A stretch of DNA of 43,617 nucleotides from assembly GCA_020635975.1 (NCBI GenBank), contig JACJYT010000019.1, forward strand, positions 1-43,617, read 5' to 3'. This DNA is from Chitinophagales bacterium. GTDB taxonomy: Bacteria; Bacteroidota; Bacteroidia; Chitinophagales; UBA8649. The notes under the pieces are model-generated. The model was not told the DNA's origin, made no database searches, and saw nothing but the letters and a program-made list of their open reading frames with translations. Made by a program: the position numbers and the translations under genes. Of the stretch, positions 8,722-16,532 are shown one piece after another. Every line of letters starts with the position of its first letter. Positions within the stretch are counted from its first letter, which is position 1.

Positions 8722-9102
8722 ATGACAGAAGAACAAAGAGACCAAGTACTTGCCTTGTTGTATGAGGATTTGGATGTGACCAAAAACTTATTGCACACCA
8801 TAAAAGAGCAAGTAAAAGAACAGGATATTTCTAATTATCCGATATTCGTAGCAAGTGATTTACCCCTAGCGGTTGGAAGTCTAATAGTGAATAAGAAGGA
8901 CTTGGATACCCACTGGTATTTTGCTGCCTCACACCTAGAAGAATTTGTAGTGAAGGGTCTTGTTGCTCAAGACAAGGTGAATGGTTTTAGAGAACTTTAT
9001 AAAAAGCACAGTAAAGAACTATGCGTTTTTGTAATTAATGATGAAGCTGGAGATTTTGTTTTTATAGATCCACAGAATAACCCCGGAGATTTTCAAGATT
9101 AA
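8722..9102 (+). CDS. Conserved-looking hypothetical protein, 126 residues
   Basis: Soluble, mildly acidic protein with no signal peptide or membrane segment. It has an N-terminal helical part (TEEQRDQVLALLYEDLDVTK), a central strand-rich part with a WYFAASHLEEFV stretch, and a C-terminal FVFIDPQNNPGDF. I do not recognise the family. The start is the ATG at 8722, because the upstream in-frame TTG belongs to a TAATTTTG promoter box. Its stop codon overlaps that of the convergent small membrane protein by 3 bases. Confidence 0.75.
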   Translation: MTEEQRDQVLALLYEDLDVTKNLLHTIKEQVKEQDISNYPIFVASDLPLAVGSLIVNKKDLDTHWYFAASHLEEFVVKGLVAQDKVNGFRELYKKHSKELCVFVINDEAGDFVFIDPQNNPGDFQD

Positions 9103-9305
9103 TCCTTTTTAAGGAGGTAATAAAGATTTACCAAAATAATAAAGGCATTACTAATTACTATTGGCCAGCTGGCTAATAAAATTCCATAAGCTACGAAAAG
9201 AGCACAAGCCAAAGAGTTGAGCATGCGCAATTTTCTCATATCTTTTAGTAAAAAAGAGAACATTAAGAAAGCCATAGCGGCATAGCCTAAAATTTCTGTA
9301 AGCAT
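9099..9305 (-). CDS. Small three-helix membrane protein (YgjV/SemiSWEET-like topology)
   Basis: 68 residues with three hydrophobic helices (about 4-20, 27-45, 48-65) separated by a basic loop KDMRKLRMLNS. This resembles short Bacteroidota proteins related to the YgjV inner-membrane family, and the half-transporter layout of SemiSWEETs. The resemblance is from topology and motif memory only; no substrate can be named. The 3' end meets the convergent upstream gene tail to tail. Confidence 0.6.
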   Translation of the reverse strand: MLTEILGYAAMAFLMFSFLLKDMRKLRMLNSLACALFVAYGILLASWPIVISNAFIILVNLYYLLKKD

Positions 9306-9388
9306 CCGATATTAATTGAGCTAGCAAAGCTAAGGAAATTACCAAAGCATAACTAGTGCTTTTGTCGATTGCAGGAAAAATAAGCATC

Positions 9389-9404
9389 CCTTGCTATGGC
9401 AAGG
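9389..9404 (-). terminator. Small hairpin at the stop of the 83-residue ORF
   Basis: CCTTGC-TATG-GCAAGG hairpin (6-bp stem) overlapping the stop codon (9394-9396) of the minus-strand ORF. Weak terminator candidate without a long T-tract. Confidence 0.3.
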
Positions 9405-9645
9405 AACTACTATATACCCGAAGCATGCCGTTCATTTCAATGTTCATGTTTTCAAGTTTTTCTAGTTGTTTGGGCTCATAGCTTTGTACGTCAAGGGGTA
9501 ATTCTAGTACGGAACCATGATACATGCCATTCAATTTTCTATCGCTCGCATTGTTTGTTTTTGCTTCGATAAGCGTAATAAGTGGGAGACTTATTGCAAC
9601 TATTAAAGTTAGGGCAGTTGCGCTGTTATTGATGATCTCGTTCAT
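9394..9645 (-). CDS. Hypothetical small exported or membrane-anchored protein
   Basis: 83 residues from the ATG at 9645, which begins MNEIINNSATALTLIVAI. One N-terminal hydrophobic segment (about 9-24) is followed by a polar tail with a PLDVQSYEPKQLEKLENMN stretch. An upstream in-frame start would add 13 residues (MAFRSILVLKQEA) and break the signal-like N-terminus, so the internal ATG is preferred. No family recognised; it could be a small periplasmic protein. Coding status is moderate only. Confidence 0.45.
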   Translation of the reverse strand: MNEIINNSATALTLIVAISLPLITLIEAKTNNASDRKLNGMYHGSVLELPLDVQSYEPKQLEKLENMNIEMNGMLRVYSSSLP

Positions 9646-9871
9646 GGCTTCTTGCTTTAGTACGAGAATAGAACGAAATGCCAATTTTTTTTAGTACCTA
9701 GAATTGCTAATGTTCCTTGTGCTGACAATAAAATGACGACTAAGTCAGGCATTCTTTACTAAGAAGATGGAGCATAATTAGTGACTTTCCAAGAGAGCTT
9801 GCCACAAATATAAAAGTGCCAGGAGACTTTATAAATTAGCTTTAATCTTAATTCTCGATAGAAAAAATCTC

Positions 9872-9879
9872 TACTTTTG
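9872..9879 (+). promoter_or_regulatory. -7 promoter box of the sensor kinase gene
   Basis: TACTTTTG matches TAnnTTTG, about 19 bases before the GTG start of the kinase gene. It supports a start near 9896-9899 despite the absence of ATG. Confidence 0.6.
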
Positions 9880-9898
9880 TTATCTAAGCATAGATTTG

Positions 9899-12769
9899 GT
9901 GCAAAAACTTAAATACTCTCTTATCCTTTTATTAGCCTTGCTAGGTCTAAAGAGTCTTATGGCGCAATATCCAAATCGGATCCTCTATGATATAGAATCT
10001 GGACTCCCAAGTAATGAGGTGTACAGCATGGAGCAAGATGCTAATGGCTTTTTATGGATAGGCTGTGATGCTGGTTTGTTTAAGTTTGATGGTTTACGCT
10101 ATACTTCTTTTAAAAGCAAGGCTCAGAATTCTAATGCGATATCTGGCTTAAGTTTTTCGAAATCAGGAAATTTGTACTGCTATAATTTTCAAGCGCAATT
10201 ATTTTGTTTGGATCAAGATTCGCTTAAGGAAATAAAGCACGACTTCAAAAAGATTTTATCCATAGAAGCAGATAATTCGGGCAAAATTTATGTTAATCAT
10301 AGCATGGGAATTTCTTATTGGGATGAAAACGCTCAGGAGTTTGTCCATCTTCCTTTTGAGATTGTAAGTGGCGATTTTTTCACCAATGCTAGTAGCTATA
10401 TTGAAAGTAAAGAGGAACTTAGATTTCTAAGTTCAAATGGAATTGCTTGCGTTAAAAAGGACAAAATTAGTTTTATACCTTCTTCTCTATTTCAACCAGC
10501 AGGTAATTTTCTAATGACTTATACGCCAAATGGGACCTATATTTTTTCTAAGAATGAGAATTTAATTTACAAAGAATCTGGAGATTCTATAGTTAAGATT
10601 GAAAACACAAAATTAAATGAGCTCCTTTACAACCGAAAAATTACTCATGTTGAATTCTTGTCGGATGGTAATTTATGGGTTTGCACTTTTAAAGGCATAA
10701 TATGCTATAATTTAGAAACAGGAGCAGCCAGTTTGTACTACCCTGAACTTTCTTTTAGCTCTTGTATGATAGATCGTGAAGGCTTATACTGGTTTAGTAG
10801 TTTACAAGCAGGTTTATTTAAAGTAGTTGATTTGAATTTTTTGGTTTGGAACAAGGAGTATACCGATCTTAAAAATGATAGAATAGTTAGAGTATGCACC
10901 GATAGCAGCCTGGTATTCTTTGCTAATAGTAATGGCACCATCGGCAGTATAGATACGCGTAGTTCTGAGTTTACTAGCTTTAATACGCCCTATAAGGCAG
11001 ATCTTCAAAGTTTAGATTATGACCTTTCCTCTGGGCGTTTGTATTTCAATGTTAATGGTTTATTCTATTTAGAGAAGGCTAAAATTTATCAAGAAGAGAA
11101 TGAATTTCCATCTTTAAAATCATTGCAAAAGATAAAGGATGCTTATATAATTCTAACATCTTATGGCGTCTATGTAAGTGGTGATAGTAGTTATAAAGTA
11201 AGTAATCATTGGGCACGACAAGTAATATATGAGGCGGAAAATGAGTCGCTATGGATCGCCACCAATGAGGGAGTTGTGGTATGTAAGTATGAAGCTGGGA
11301 TCTGGAAGGAAGTAAAAAATTTGCTTCCTACAAGGCAAATTTTGTCCATTAGTCAGGATGTTTCAAAGCAACACTTTTATGCACTTAGCTTTACGGGTGA
11401 AATTTATGTTTTTGATAGGGATACCCTGTTAGAAAGTATTAAAACGCCTCCTAGCATTTCGCAAGTAAACAAAATACAGTACTTCGATAATACCCTATTT
11501 GTTGCTAGTAATAATGGTTTGTTGAAGTATGATTTAGGAGGGAAAAAATGGCTCATCCTCAATACCTCTTCTGGTTTGGTGTCGAATAGCATACAAGATT
11601 TTGTTATTCTCCATAATGCGGTTTTTTTAGCAAGTGCTAAGGGGGTGCAAATGATTCCATTAAAAGAGCCTAAACCCAATGTTGCTGCAAGAATTTTTTT
11701 AAGAGACAAGGGCTCATCGAAGCAAGCTGATTTCGCCAGTAATTATCAAGTCAATTTGAAGTATGGACAAGATTTAGTATTAGACCCAGAAGTTTGTCAT
11801 TTTGCTAGCAATGGACAATTTGAATATGCCTATCGAATTAATAATGGTGCATGGATCTTTTTACCAGCAAGTGTAGACAAAATTAGTATTCGGGATATTC
11901 CACCTGGCAAATATACCGTCGACTTAAAAGTTGTAGATGTATTTGGAGCAGATTCGGAGAATACCATACACGTGGAGGGCGCAGTAAAACTTCCTTTTTG
12001 GAAAACTTGGTGGTTTATTTTACTACTTGCTAGCAGCGGAAGCTTAATAATTTATTTGATTTTTAGGTATAGAATCAATCAACTTAAAGTGAAGCAGCAA
12101 AAGGAAATGAAGCAATTAAGGCTAGAAAATGAATTGCGTTTAACCCAGCAAACTGCTTTGCAAGCGCAAATGAATCCGCACTTTATTTTCAATGTTTTGA
12201 ACTCTATAAAAGGCTACATTTATGAGAATGATAAGAAAAATGCCAGTTTATATTTAAGTCAATTTTCTAATTTGATTCGGAGGATATTAGAGCAAAGTTC
12301 TGTTCCAAAAATTAAGTTGACTGAAGAGATAGAAACGCTAAAATTATATATTCAACTTGAGTCTATGCTGTTAGATGGAAGTTTCCATTATGAAATAAAA
12401 GTAGATGAAAAACTGGACACTGATTTTATTTGGATTCCGAATTTATTAATTCAACCTTTAGTAGAGAATGCCTTTAAGCATGGACTTCGACATAAAAGGG
12501 GAGAGAAATATCTATTAGTAAGTATTGACAGTTCGGAAATTGAAAATAGCTTGAAAATTATCGTTGAAGATAATGGTGTGGGAAGAGAAGCTGCCTCTCA
12601 ATTTAATAAGAGAAAAGAACACCAGTCTTTCGCCTCTAGTGCTTTGCATCAAAGAATAAAATTATTAAACGATGAACGAGAGGAAAGTGTTAGTTTTGAA
12701 GTGGAAGATTTAAAGGATGAGTCAGCTAATGTGCTCGGAACCAGAGTAATACTCTATTTAAATATTTAG
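9899..12769 (+). CDS. Two-component propeller sensor histidine kinase (LytS/His_kinase type)
   Basis: 956-residue membrane sensor. It has a signal peptide (KLKYSLILLLALLGL to MAQ), a long region of Reg_prop-type beta-propeller repeats (GLPSNEVYSMEQDANGFLWI is a typical blade), a Y_Y_Y-type domain around 640-700, one transmembrane helix (WWFILLLASSGSLIIYLIF), a coiled coil, and a His_kinase/HATPase pair. The phosphoacceptor is His761 in MNPHFIFNVLN, and the ATP site includes NAFKHG and DNGVGR. No ATG fits the signal peptide; the GTG at 9899 (or the TTG at 9896) does, and a TACTTTTG box precedes it. The LytTR regulator gene follows after 2 bases, so the two form an operon and presumably cognate partners. 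The ligand is unknown. Confidence 0.92.
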   Translation: MQKLKYSLILLLALLGLKSLMAQYPNRILYDIESGLPSNEVYSMEQDANGFLWIGCDAGLFKFDGLRYTSFKSKAQNSNAISGLSFSKSGNLYCYNFQAQLFCLDQDSLKEIKHDFKKILSIEADNSGKIYVNHSMGISYWDENAQEFVHLPFEIVSGDFFTNASSYIESKEELRFLSSNGIACVKKDKISFIPSSLFQPAGNFLMTYTPNGTYIFSKNENLIYKESGDSIVKIENTKLNELLYNRKITHVEFLSDGNLWVCTFKGIICYNLETGAASLYYPELSFSSCMIDREGLYWFSSLQAGLFKVVDLNFLVWNKEYTDLKNDRIVRVCTDSSLVFFANSNGTIGSIDTRSSEFTSFNTPYKADLQSLDYDLSSGRLYFNVNGLFYLEKAKIYQEENEFPSLKSLQKIKDAYIILTSYGVYVSGDSSYKVSNHWARQVIYEAENESLWIATNEGVVVCKYEAGIWKEVKNLLPTRQILSISQDVSKQHFYALSFTGEIYVFDRDTLLESIKTPPSISQVNKIQYFDNTLFVASNNGLLKYDLGGKKWLILNTSSGLVSNSIQDFVILHNAVFLASAKGVQMIPLKEPKPNVAARIFLRDKGSSKQADFASNYQVNLKYGQDLVLDPEVCHFASNGQFEYAYRINNGAWIFLPASVDKISIRDIPPGKYTVDLKVVDVFGADSENTIHVEGAVKLPFWKTWWFILLLASSGSLIIYLIFRYRINQLKVKQQKEMKQLRLENELRLTQQTALQAQMNPHFIFNVLNSIKGYIYENDKKNASLYLSQFSNLIRRILEQSSVPKIKLTEEIETLKLYIQLESMLLDGSFHYEIKVDEKLDTDFIWIPNLLIQPLVENAFKHGLRHKRGEKYLLVSIDSSEIENSLKIIVEDNGVGREAASQFNKRKEHQSFASSALHQRIKLLNDEREESVSFEVEDLKDESANVLGTRVILYLNI

Positions 12770-12771
12770 CT

Positions 12772-13548
12772 ATGCAGAGCAAAATTAAGGCAATTCTTGT
12801 AGATGATTCGGAACAGGCAATCAAGTTACTCTATTTGATGTTGAAAGACTTAGCTCCTGGCCTAGAAGTTGTAGCCACGGCGAAGAATGCTAGAGAAGGG
12901 ATGGAATTAATTCGTGCATTACGGCCTGATGTATTGTTTTTAGACATTGAAATGCCCGAGAAATCAGGTCTGGATCTAGCTTCAGAACTAGGTCAATTGG
13001 GGATGGATTGTCAAATTATATTTACTACCGCCTACGATCAATATGCCATTCAGGCATTTCGCCTAGCTGCTATGGATTATTTACTTAAGCCGATAGAAGA
13101 AGAGCAACTAATGCAAGCTGTAGAGAAGATATCTAAGAACATGGCCAGTAGAAATGTGCAAAAGCAATTAGATGTGCTCTTAACAAATTTGGAAGCTAAT
13201 TCTAACAAAACATTGAGTGTTCCTACTCTGAATGGCTTTGCTTATTTGCCCTTAAACGAAATTGAGTTTCTTGAGGCGGATGGTTCCTATGTTCACATAC
13301 ATATGTTTAAGGAGGCTAAAAAAACTATTTCTAAAAATTTAAAGTATTTTGAAAACATCCTAGAATCTGATCAGAACTTTGTTCGTGTACATCGCTCTTA
13401 CTTGATTAATATGGAAAATGTAGAGGAGTATAGTAAATCCGATAGGGGAATCGTGGTAATGAAGAGTGGTAAAAAAATTGATGTAGCAAGAAATAGAAAG
13501 CAAGAATTTTTAGACAAATTGAAGAGTAAATTCAATTTAGGAAGCTAG
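12772..13548 (+). CDS. LytTR-family response regulator
   Basis: 258-residue cytoplasmic regulator. The receiver domain (about 6-125) has the acidic pair D11/D12, phosphoacceptor D58 in LFLDIEMP, TT in FTTAYDQYA and K in LLKPIEEE. The C-terminal LytTR DNA-binding domain (about 150-250) has FLEADGSYVHIH and VRVHRSYLIN. The gene starts 2 bases after the stop of the sensor kinase and is its likely output partner. Target genes are unknown. Confidence 0.94.
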   Translation: MQSKIKAILVDDSEQAIKLLYLMLKDLAPGLEVVATAKNAREGMELIRALRPDVLFLDIEMPEKSGLDLASELGQLGMDCQIIFTTAYDQYAIQAFRLAAMDYLLKPIEEEQLMQAVEKISKNMASRNVQKQLDVLLTNLEANSNKTLSVPTLNGFAYLPLNEIEFLEADGSYVHIHMFKEAKKTISKNLKYFENILESDQNFVRVHRSYLINMENVEEYSKSDRGIVVMKSGKKIDVARNRKQEFLDKLKSKFNLGS

Positions 13549-13682
13549 TTGTAAATTCATCTGTGCTGTTTACAAATTGCTTTTGCTAAGCAGGGCGACA
13601 AGAAGCATTTTTGAAGTTCGACCATGTAAGTTAAGTTATAGAAGACCTAAATTACCCCATTTTAAGTTGTTTTTTAAGTATG

Positions 13683-13716
13683 AATAGGGCTGGTAAAGAT
13701 TCTGGTCCTATTTTTT
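13683..13716 (+). terminator. Possible terminator downstream of the LytTR gene
   Basis: AATAGG ... CCTATT stem (6 bp, 18-base loop that may pair further) followed by a run of T (13711-13716). It lies 135 bases after the response-regulator stop. The stem is short, so confidence is low. Confidence 0.35.
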
Positions 13717-13757
13717 CTTAAATCCTTATCGGCTCCAGGTTTCATTTTTCTAGTAAA

Positions 13758-13811
13758 TACCCCGAATTGCTTTGCTCTCGGGAGGTGTTCGATTAGGTTT
13801 TGCGGATGCGA
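13758..13811. repeat. Isolated copy of the 109-bp hairpin repeat unit (partial)
   Basis: Starts TACCCCGAATTGC and carries the CCCGA ... TCGGG hairpin and the GGAGGTGTTCGATTA stretch found in all three tandem copies at 16250-16529. The second hairpin (CCGCA-GA-TGCGG elsewhere) is degraded to TGCGGATGCG. Confidence 0.75.
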
Positions 13812-13982
13812 TAGTAATAGTCACTAGGACTGAGGAATATTGAAATCCATTTTGTCTTCAATTATTGTTGTAATAAGATACATAATCTGTTATATCATAA
13901 AGATCAATTTTTTGTTAACCCTCTCTACCTTGCCAATAAATAGGATTTCTTATACGCCATACTTTATTATCTATTGTGTTCA

Positions 13983-14024
13983 TTGTTTCATTTATATTTT
14001 CTATCTTTGTAAAGTATAATTTAC
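13983..14024 (+). promoter_or_regulatory. hipBA promoter with overlapping operator palindrome
   Basis: A TTG at 13983-13985 and a perfect -7 box TATCTTTG (14002-14009) are spaced by 16 bases. Starting at the last base of the box, GTAAA-N6-TTTAC (14009-14024) is an inverted repeat placed over the expected transcription start, 4 bases before the hipB ATG. That is where an autorepressing HipB would be expected to bind. Promoter and palindrome are seen; repression is inferred from the family. Confidence 0.6.
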
Positions 14025-14028
14025 ATTT

Positions 14029-14295
14029 ATGTCTGTTTATTCTAAGATTGATAATTATATTTTACAAGAGTTTGGTGCTCGATTAAAAAAGGAACGTGTG
14101 CGACAAGGCTTGTCTCAAGAAGATTTGGCAGCACTTTCTGGACTAACAAGGGTTAGTATTTCTAAAATGGAAAACGGAGATAATTTCAATTTTTTGACCT
14201 TGATCAAGGTCCTGCGCTCCTTGAACAAGCTAGATGAAATTGAAAAAATTTTAGGCGAGAATAAAACAGATGACTTACTTGATTTATTTAAATAG
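14029..14295 (+). CDS. hipB: HipB-like antitoxin, XRE-family HTH regulator
   Basis: 88-residue DNA-binding protein with a single XRE/Cro-type helix-turn-helix (about 14-70: LKKERVRQGLSQEDLAALSG and LTRVSISKMENG). It lies 6 bases upstream of a hipA-type kinase gene. In known hipBA pairs HipB binds and inhibits HipA and represses the operon through palindromes at the promoter, and a palindrome is present at 14009-14024. Strong call from context plus motif. Confidence 0.9.
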   Translation: MSVYSKIDNYILQEFGARLKKERVRQGLSQEDLAALSGLTRVSISKMENGDNFNFLTLIKVLRSLNKLDEIEKILGENKTDDLLDLFK

Positions 14296-14301
14296 GATGC
14301 T

Positions 14302-15570
14302 ATGCGAGTTAATGTTTATTATCATAAAAAGCTCATAGGCAAGGTAGCCGAGAAAGATGGGAAGTACTATTTTAAGTATGAGGATGAATTCATTAATACC
14401 GATTATGAATTAGCGCCTTTAATGATGCCTTTGTCGAAAAGCTTTAATAAGGTCTACGATTTTAATCAGCTTTATTTTCCTACTTTCTATGGTCTTCCTG
14501 GCTTGATTGCCGATTCGATTCCCGATAAATTTGGCAATAATATACTAGATGCTTGGTTGAACAAACGAGGTAAAACTTTGAACGAGCTCAGCACCCTCGA
14601 GCGACTCGCATACTTAGGCAATAGAGCTATGGGAGCTTTAGAGTTTGAACCAGATTTGAAAGCGATTACTCTTTCAAAAAGTAATATTTCTTTGAATGAG
14701 TTGAGTGATATGGCCCAGCTTATAACTAAGGAGCAGGATGGTGCTGGAGTAAAAACTGTAGATCAAGATGACCTGGCCGAACTTTTTGAGGTAGGCACCT
14801 CAGCTGGTGGTGCTCGAGCAAAAGCGGTTTTAGGGATTCATGATAAGACGGAACAAATTGTAAATGGTCAAGCAGCGCTTCCTGAAGGTTTTAGACATTA
14901 CATAGTAAAGTTCGACACGATTACTGAAAAAGGAAAAAGCTCGGGAGTTTGTCTCTTAGAAAAAAGCTACTACGATATGTTGCGGATGCTTGCTATACCG
15001 ATGATGCCCTCTAAGCTTATAGAAGAAAACGGACGCTTTCATTTTGCAACGAAACGTTTTGATAGAAGCAATACAGGAGAAAAGATTCATACCCAAACTT
15101 TGTGTGCCTTAGGACATTATAACTACAAAGATTTTGAAAGCTATAGTTATGAAAATTTATTTTTTGTAGCACGCTCACTGAACGTTTCTTATCAAGAACG
15201 TGAGCAACTATTTAAACAAATGCTTTTCAATGTAATGGCAAAAAATTTAGATGATCACACCAAGAATTTTAGTTTTTTATACCACAATAACAAGTGGAAG
15301 GTGGCTCCTGCATATGATGTCTCTTACAACTTTGATCCTAAAGGTTTATTTACACAATTGCATAAGATGTCGATCAATGGCAAAAACAGCCAACACATGC
15401 TTTCAGATTTACTAAAGATTGCTGAAGAAAACTCCATCAACAAGCCCTTGCTTTTAATCGAAGAGATGAAGGATGTACTCAGCATGTTTCCTAAAGTGGC
15501 TAGCAAATATGAGCTAGATAAGAAAACTATAGAAAGGATTTTTAGTCACTTTAAGTTAGATTTAAAATAG
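14302..15570 (+). CDS. hipA: HipA-like serine/threonine kinase toxin
   Basis: 422 residues with the N-subdomain (about 1-105, YYHKKLIGKVAEKDGKYYF) and the HipA C kinase domain. Visible motifs are a glycine-rich SAGGARAK loop, the catalytic D317 in NLDDHTKNFSF (equivalent to the DxHxKN motif) and the metal-binding D in APAYDVS. E. coli HipA phosphorylates glutamyl-tRNA synthetase and causes growth arrest; this protein's substrate is not known. All catalytic residues appear intact. It is co-transcribed with hipB. Confidence 0.93.
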   Translation: MRVNVYYHKKLIGKVAEKDGKYYFKYEDEFINTDYELAPLMMPLSKSFNKVYDFNQLYFPTFYGLPGLIADSIPDKFGNNILDAWLNKRGKTLNELSTLERLAYLGNRAMGALEFEPDLKAITLSKSNISLNELSDMAQLITKEQDGAGVKTVDQDDLAELFEVGTSAGGARAKAVLGIHDKTEQIVNGQAALPEGFRHYIVKFDTITEKGKSSGVCLLEKSYYDMLRMLAIPMMPSKLIEENGRFHFATKRFDRSNTGEKIHTQTLCALGHYNYKDFESYSYENLFFVARSLNVSYQEREQLFKQMLFNVMAKNLDDHTKNFSFLYHNNKWKVAPAYDVSYNFDPKGLFTQLHKMSINGKNSQHMLSDLLKIAEENSINKPLLLIEEMKDVLSMFPKVASKYELDKKTIERIFSHFKLDLK

Positions 15571-15583
15571 CCACAATGAATTT

Positions 15584-16144
15584 TTATTCTTCTAGCACAT
15601 ACTTTCCGTTTTGAAAGCTATAGCTACCAGCTGCTTTATCGGGAATAGAGGATGGGTTATTGCTAGGCTCACTTATCGTAATTCTTCCCTTCTCGTCAAT
15701 TTCAAATTTGTAGGCATAGCTTTCTATTCCATTCTTGTGAGTAGGATCCGAATAGGCCATAAAATTGTGGTATTCATGAAAGTAATAACTCACTGCTTTA
15801 AATAGCATCTCCTTCGTATCGAGATTCCAAATTTCATAAAAATCACTATGCTTTTTTTCAGAAATATCAAAGGTGCCACCATGGTTTTCTGTGCTTCCCA
15901 TGCAAGATCTAAACAACACCACTTCCTTAGCTCCCTGGCCGTTAAGTTGAATGCTATCAACAAGAACAGGCGGCAAACAAGAACAAAACTTACCTAAGTC
16001 TATCGTACTCAATGCGAGTGTGTCTTGTTCCTTGTTGTAAAGGTAGCATTGCTGGCAGGTGGAGATTAGGAAAGGTAGCTTAGTTTGGGCCTGAAGGCTT
16101 GTAATGAAAAAAAGGAGGCTGTTTAGAATTATGAAGCTTTTCAT
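15584..16144 (-). CDS. Hypothetical secreted protein, 186 residues
   Basis: N-terminal signal peptide (FIILNSLLFFITSLQAQ) followed by a mature part with CQQC near the start and a CSC pair (FCSCLPP), which suggests disulphides. The middle (GAKEVVLFRSCMGSTENHGG) is followed by a hydrophilic C-terminus with an SYSFQNGKYVL ending. No family recognised. It is convergent with hipA, with 13 bases between them. Cellular location is probably periplasmic or surface. Confidence 0.7.
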   Translation of the reverse strand: MKSFIILNSLLFFITSLQAQTKLPFLISTCQQCYLYNKEQDTLALSTIDLGKFCSCLPPVLVDSIQLNGQGAKEVVLFRSCMGSTENHGGTFDISEKKHSDFYEIWNLDTKEMLFKAVSYYFHEYHNFMAYSDPTHKNGIESYAYKFEIDEKGRITISEPSNNPSSIPDKAAGSYSFQNGKYVLEE

Positions 16145-16249
16145 GCTTGGTAACTTGGAGTTTTAAAGCTAAGATTTTCATTTAGAGATTCTGAAAAAAT
16201 TATGTTAAGATTGTCAAAATTCTGTAGTCTTTTATAAGCTTTAATGGTA
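16145..16249. other. Upstream spacer of the secreted-protein gene
   Basis: AT-rich spacer. A TAGCTTTA sequence on the minus strand, upstream of the ATG at 16144, resembles the -7 box but ends in A instead of G. Nothing else is seen. Confidence 0.3.
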
Positions 16250-16529
16250 TACCCCGAATCGCTTTGCTCTCGGGAGGTGCTCGATTACGTTCCACAGATG
16301 CGGTGGTATTCTTTTAACTAATACAGAATAACCTTGTTCTTGAAAATAGTTATTCCGATACCCCGAATCGCTTTGCTCTCGGGAGGTGTTCGATTACGTT
16401 CCGCAGATGCGGTGGTATTTTTTTAACTAATACAGAATCACCTTATTCTTGAAAATAGTTATTCCAATACCCCGAATCACTTTGCTCTCGGGATGAGTTC
16501 GATTACGTTCCGCAGATGCGGAACTATCT
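16250..16529. repeat. Tandem hairpin repeat, period 109 bp
   Basis: Units begin at 16250, 16359 and 16468, giving two full 109-bp units and a third cut at about 16529 beside the mnmE stop. Each has a CCCGA ... TCGGG hairpin and a perfect CCGCA-GA-TGCGG (or near) hairpin. The full units also contain GAATAAC ... GTTATTC or similar pairing. A fourth, diverged copy is at 13758. It may act as the mnmE terminator but looks like a REP/BIME-type family. Confidence 0.85.
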
Positions 16530-16532
16530 CAC

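Larger units (their letters stand above)
13549..14028. other. 480-bp intergenic region before hipBA
   Basis: It holds a possible terminator (13683-13716), one stand-alone copy of the hairpin repeat that is tandem at 16.25 kb (13758 to about 13811), and the hipBA promoter/operator near 14000. No convincing open reading frame or RNA gene was seen in the rest. Confidence 0.5.

Noticed and set aside
9151..9387. 78-residue minus-strand frame overlapping the small membrane protein
   Set aside because: It overlaps the three-helix protein in another frame. Only its first part looks hydrophobic and the rest is shadow sequence.
16250..16529. CRISPR array
   Set aside because: The 109-bp units are contiguous and include their own spacer-like sequence in every copy; no cas genes are nearby.
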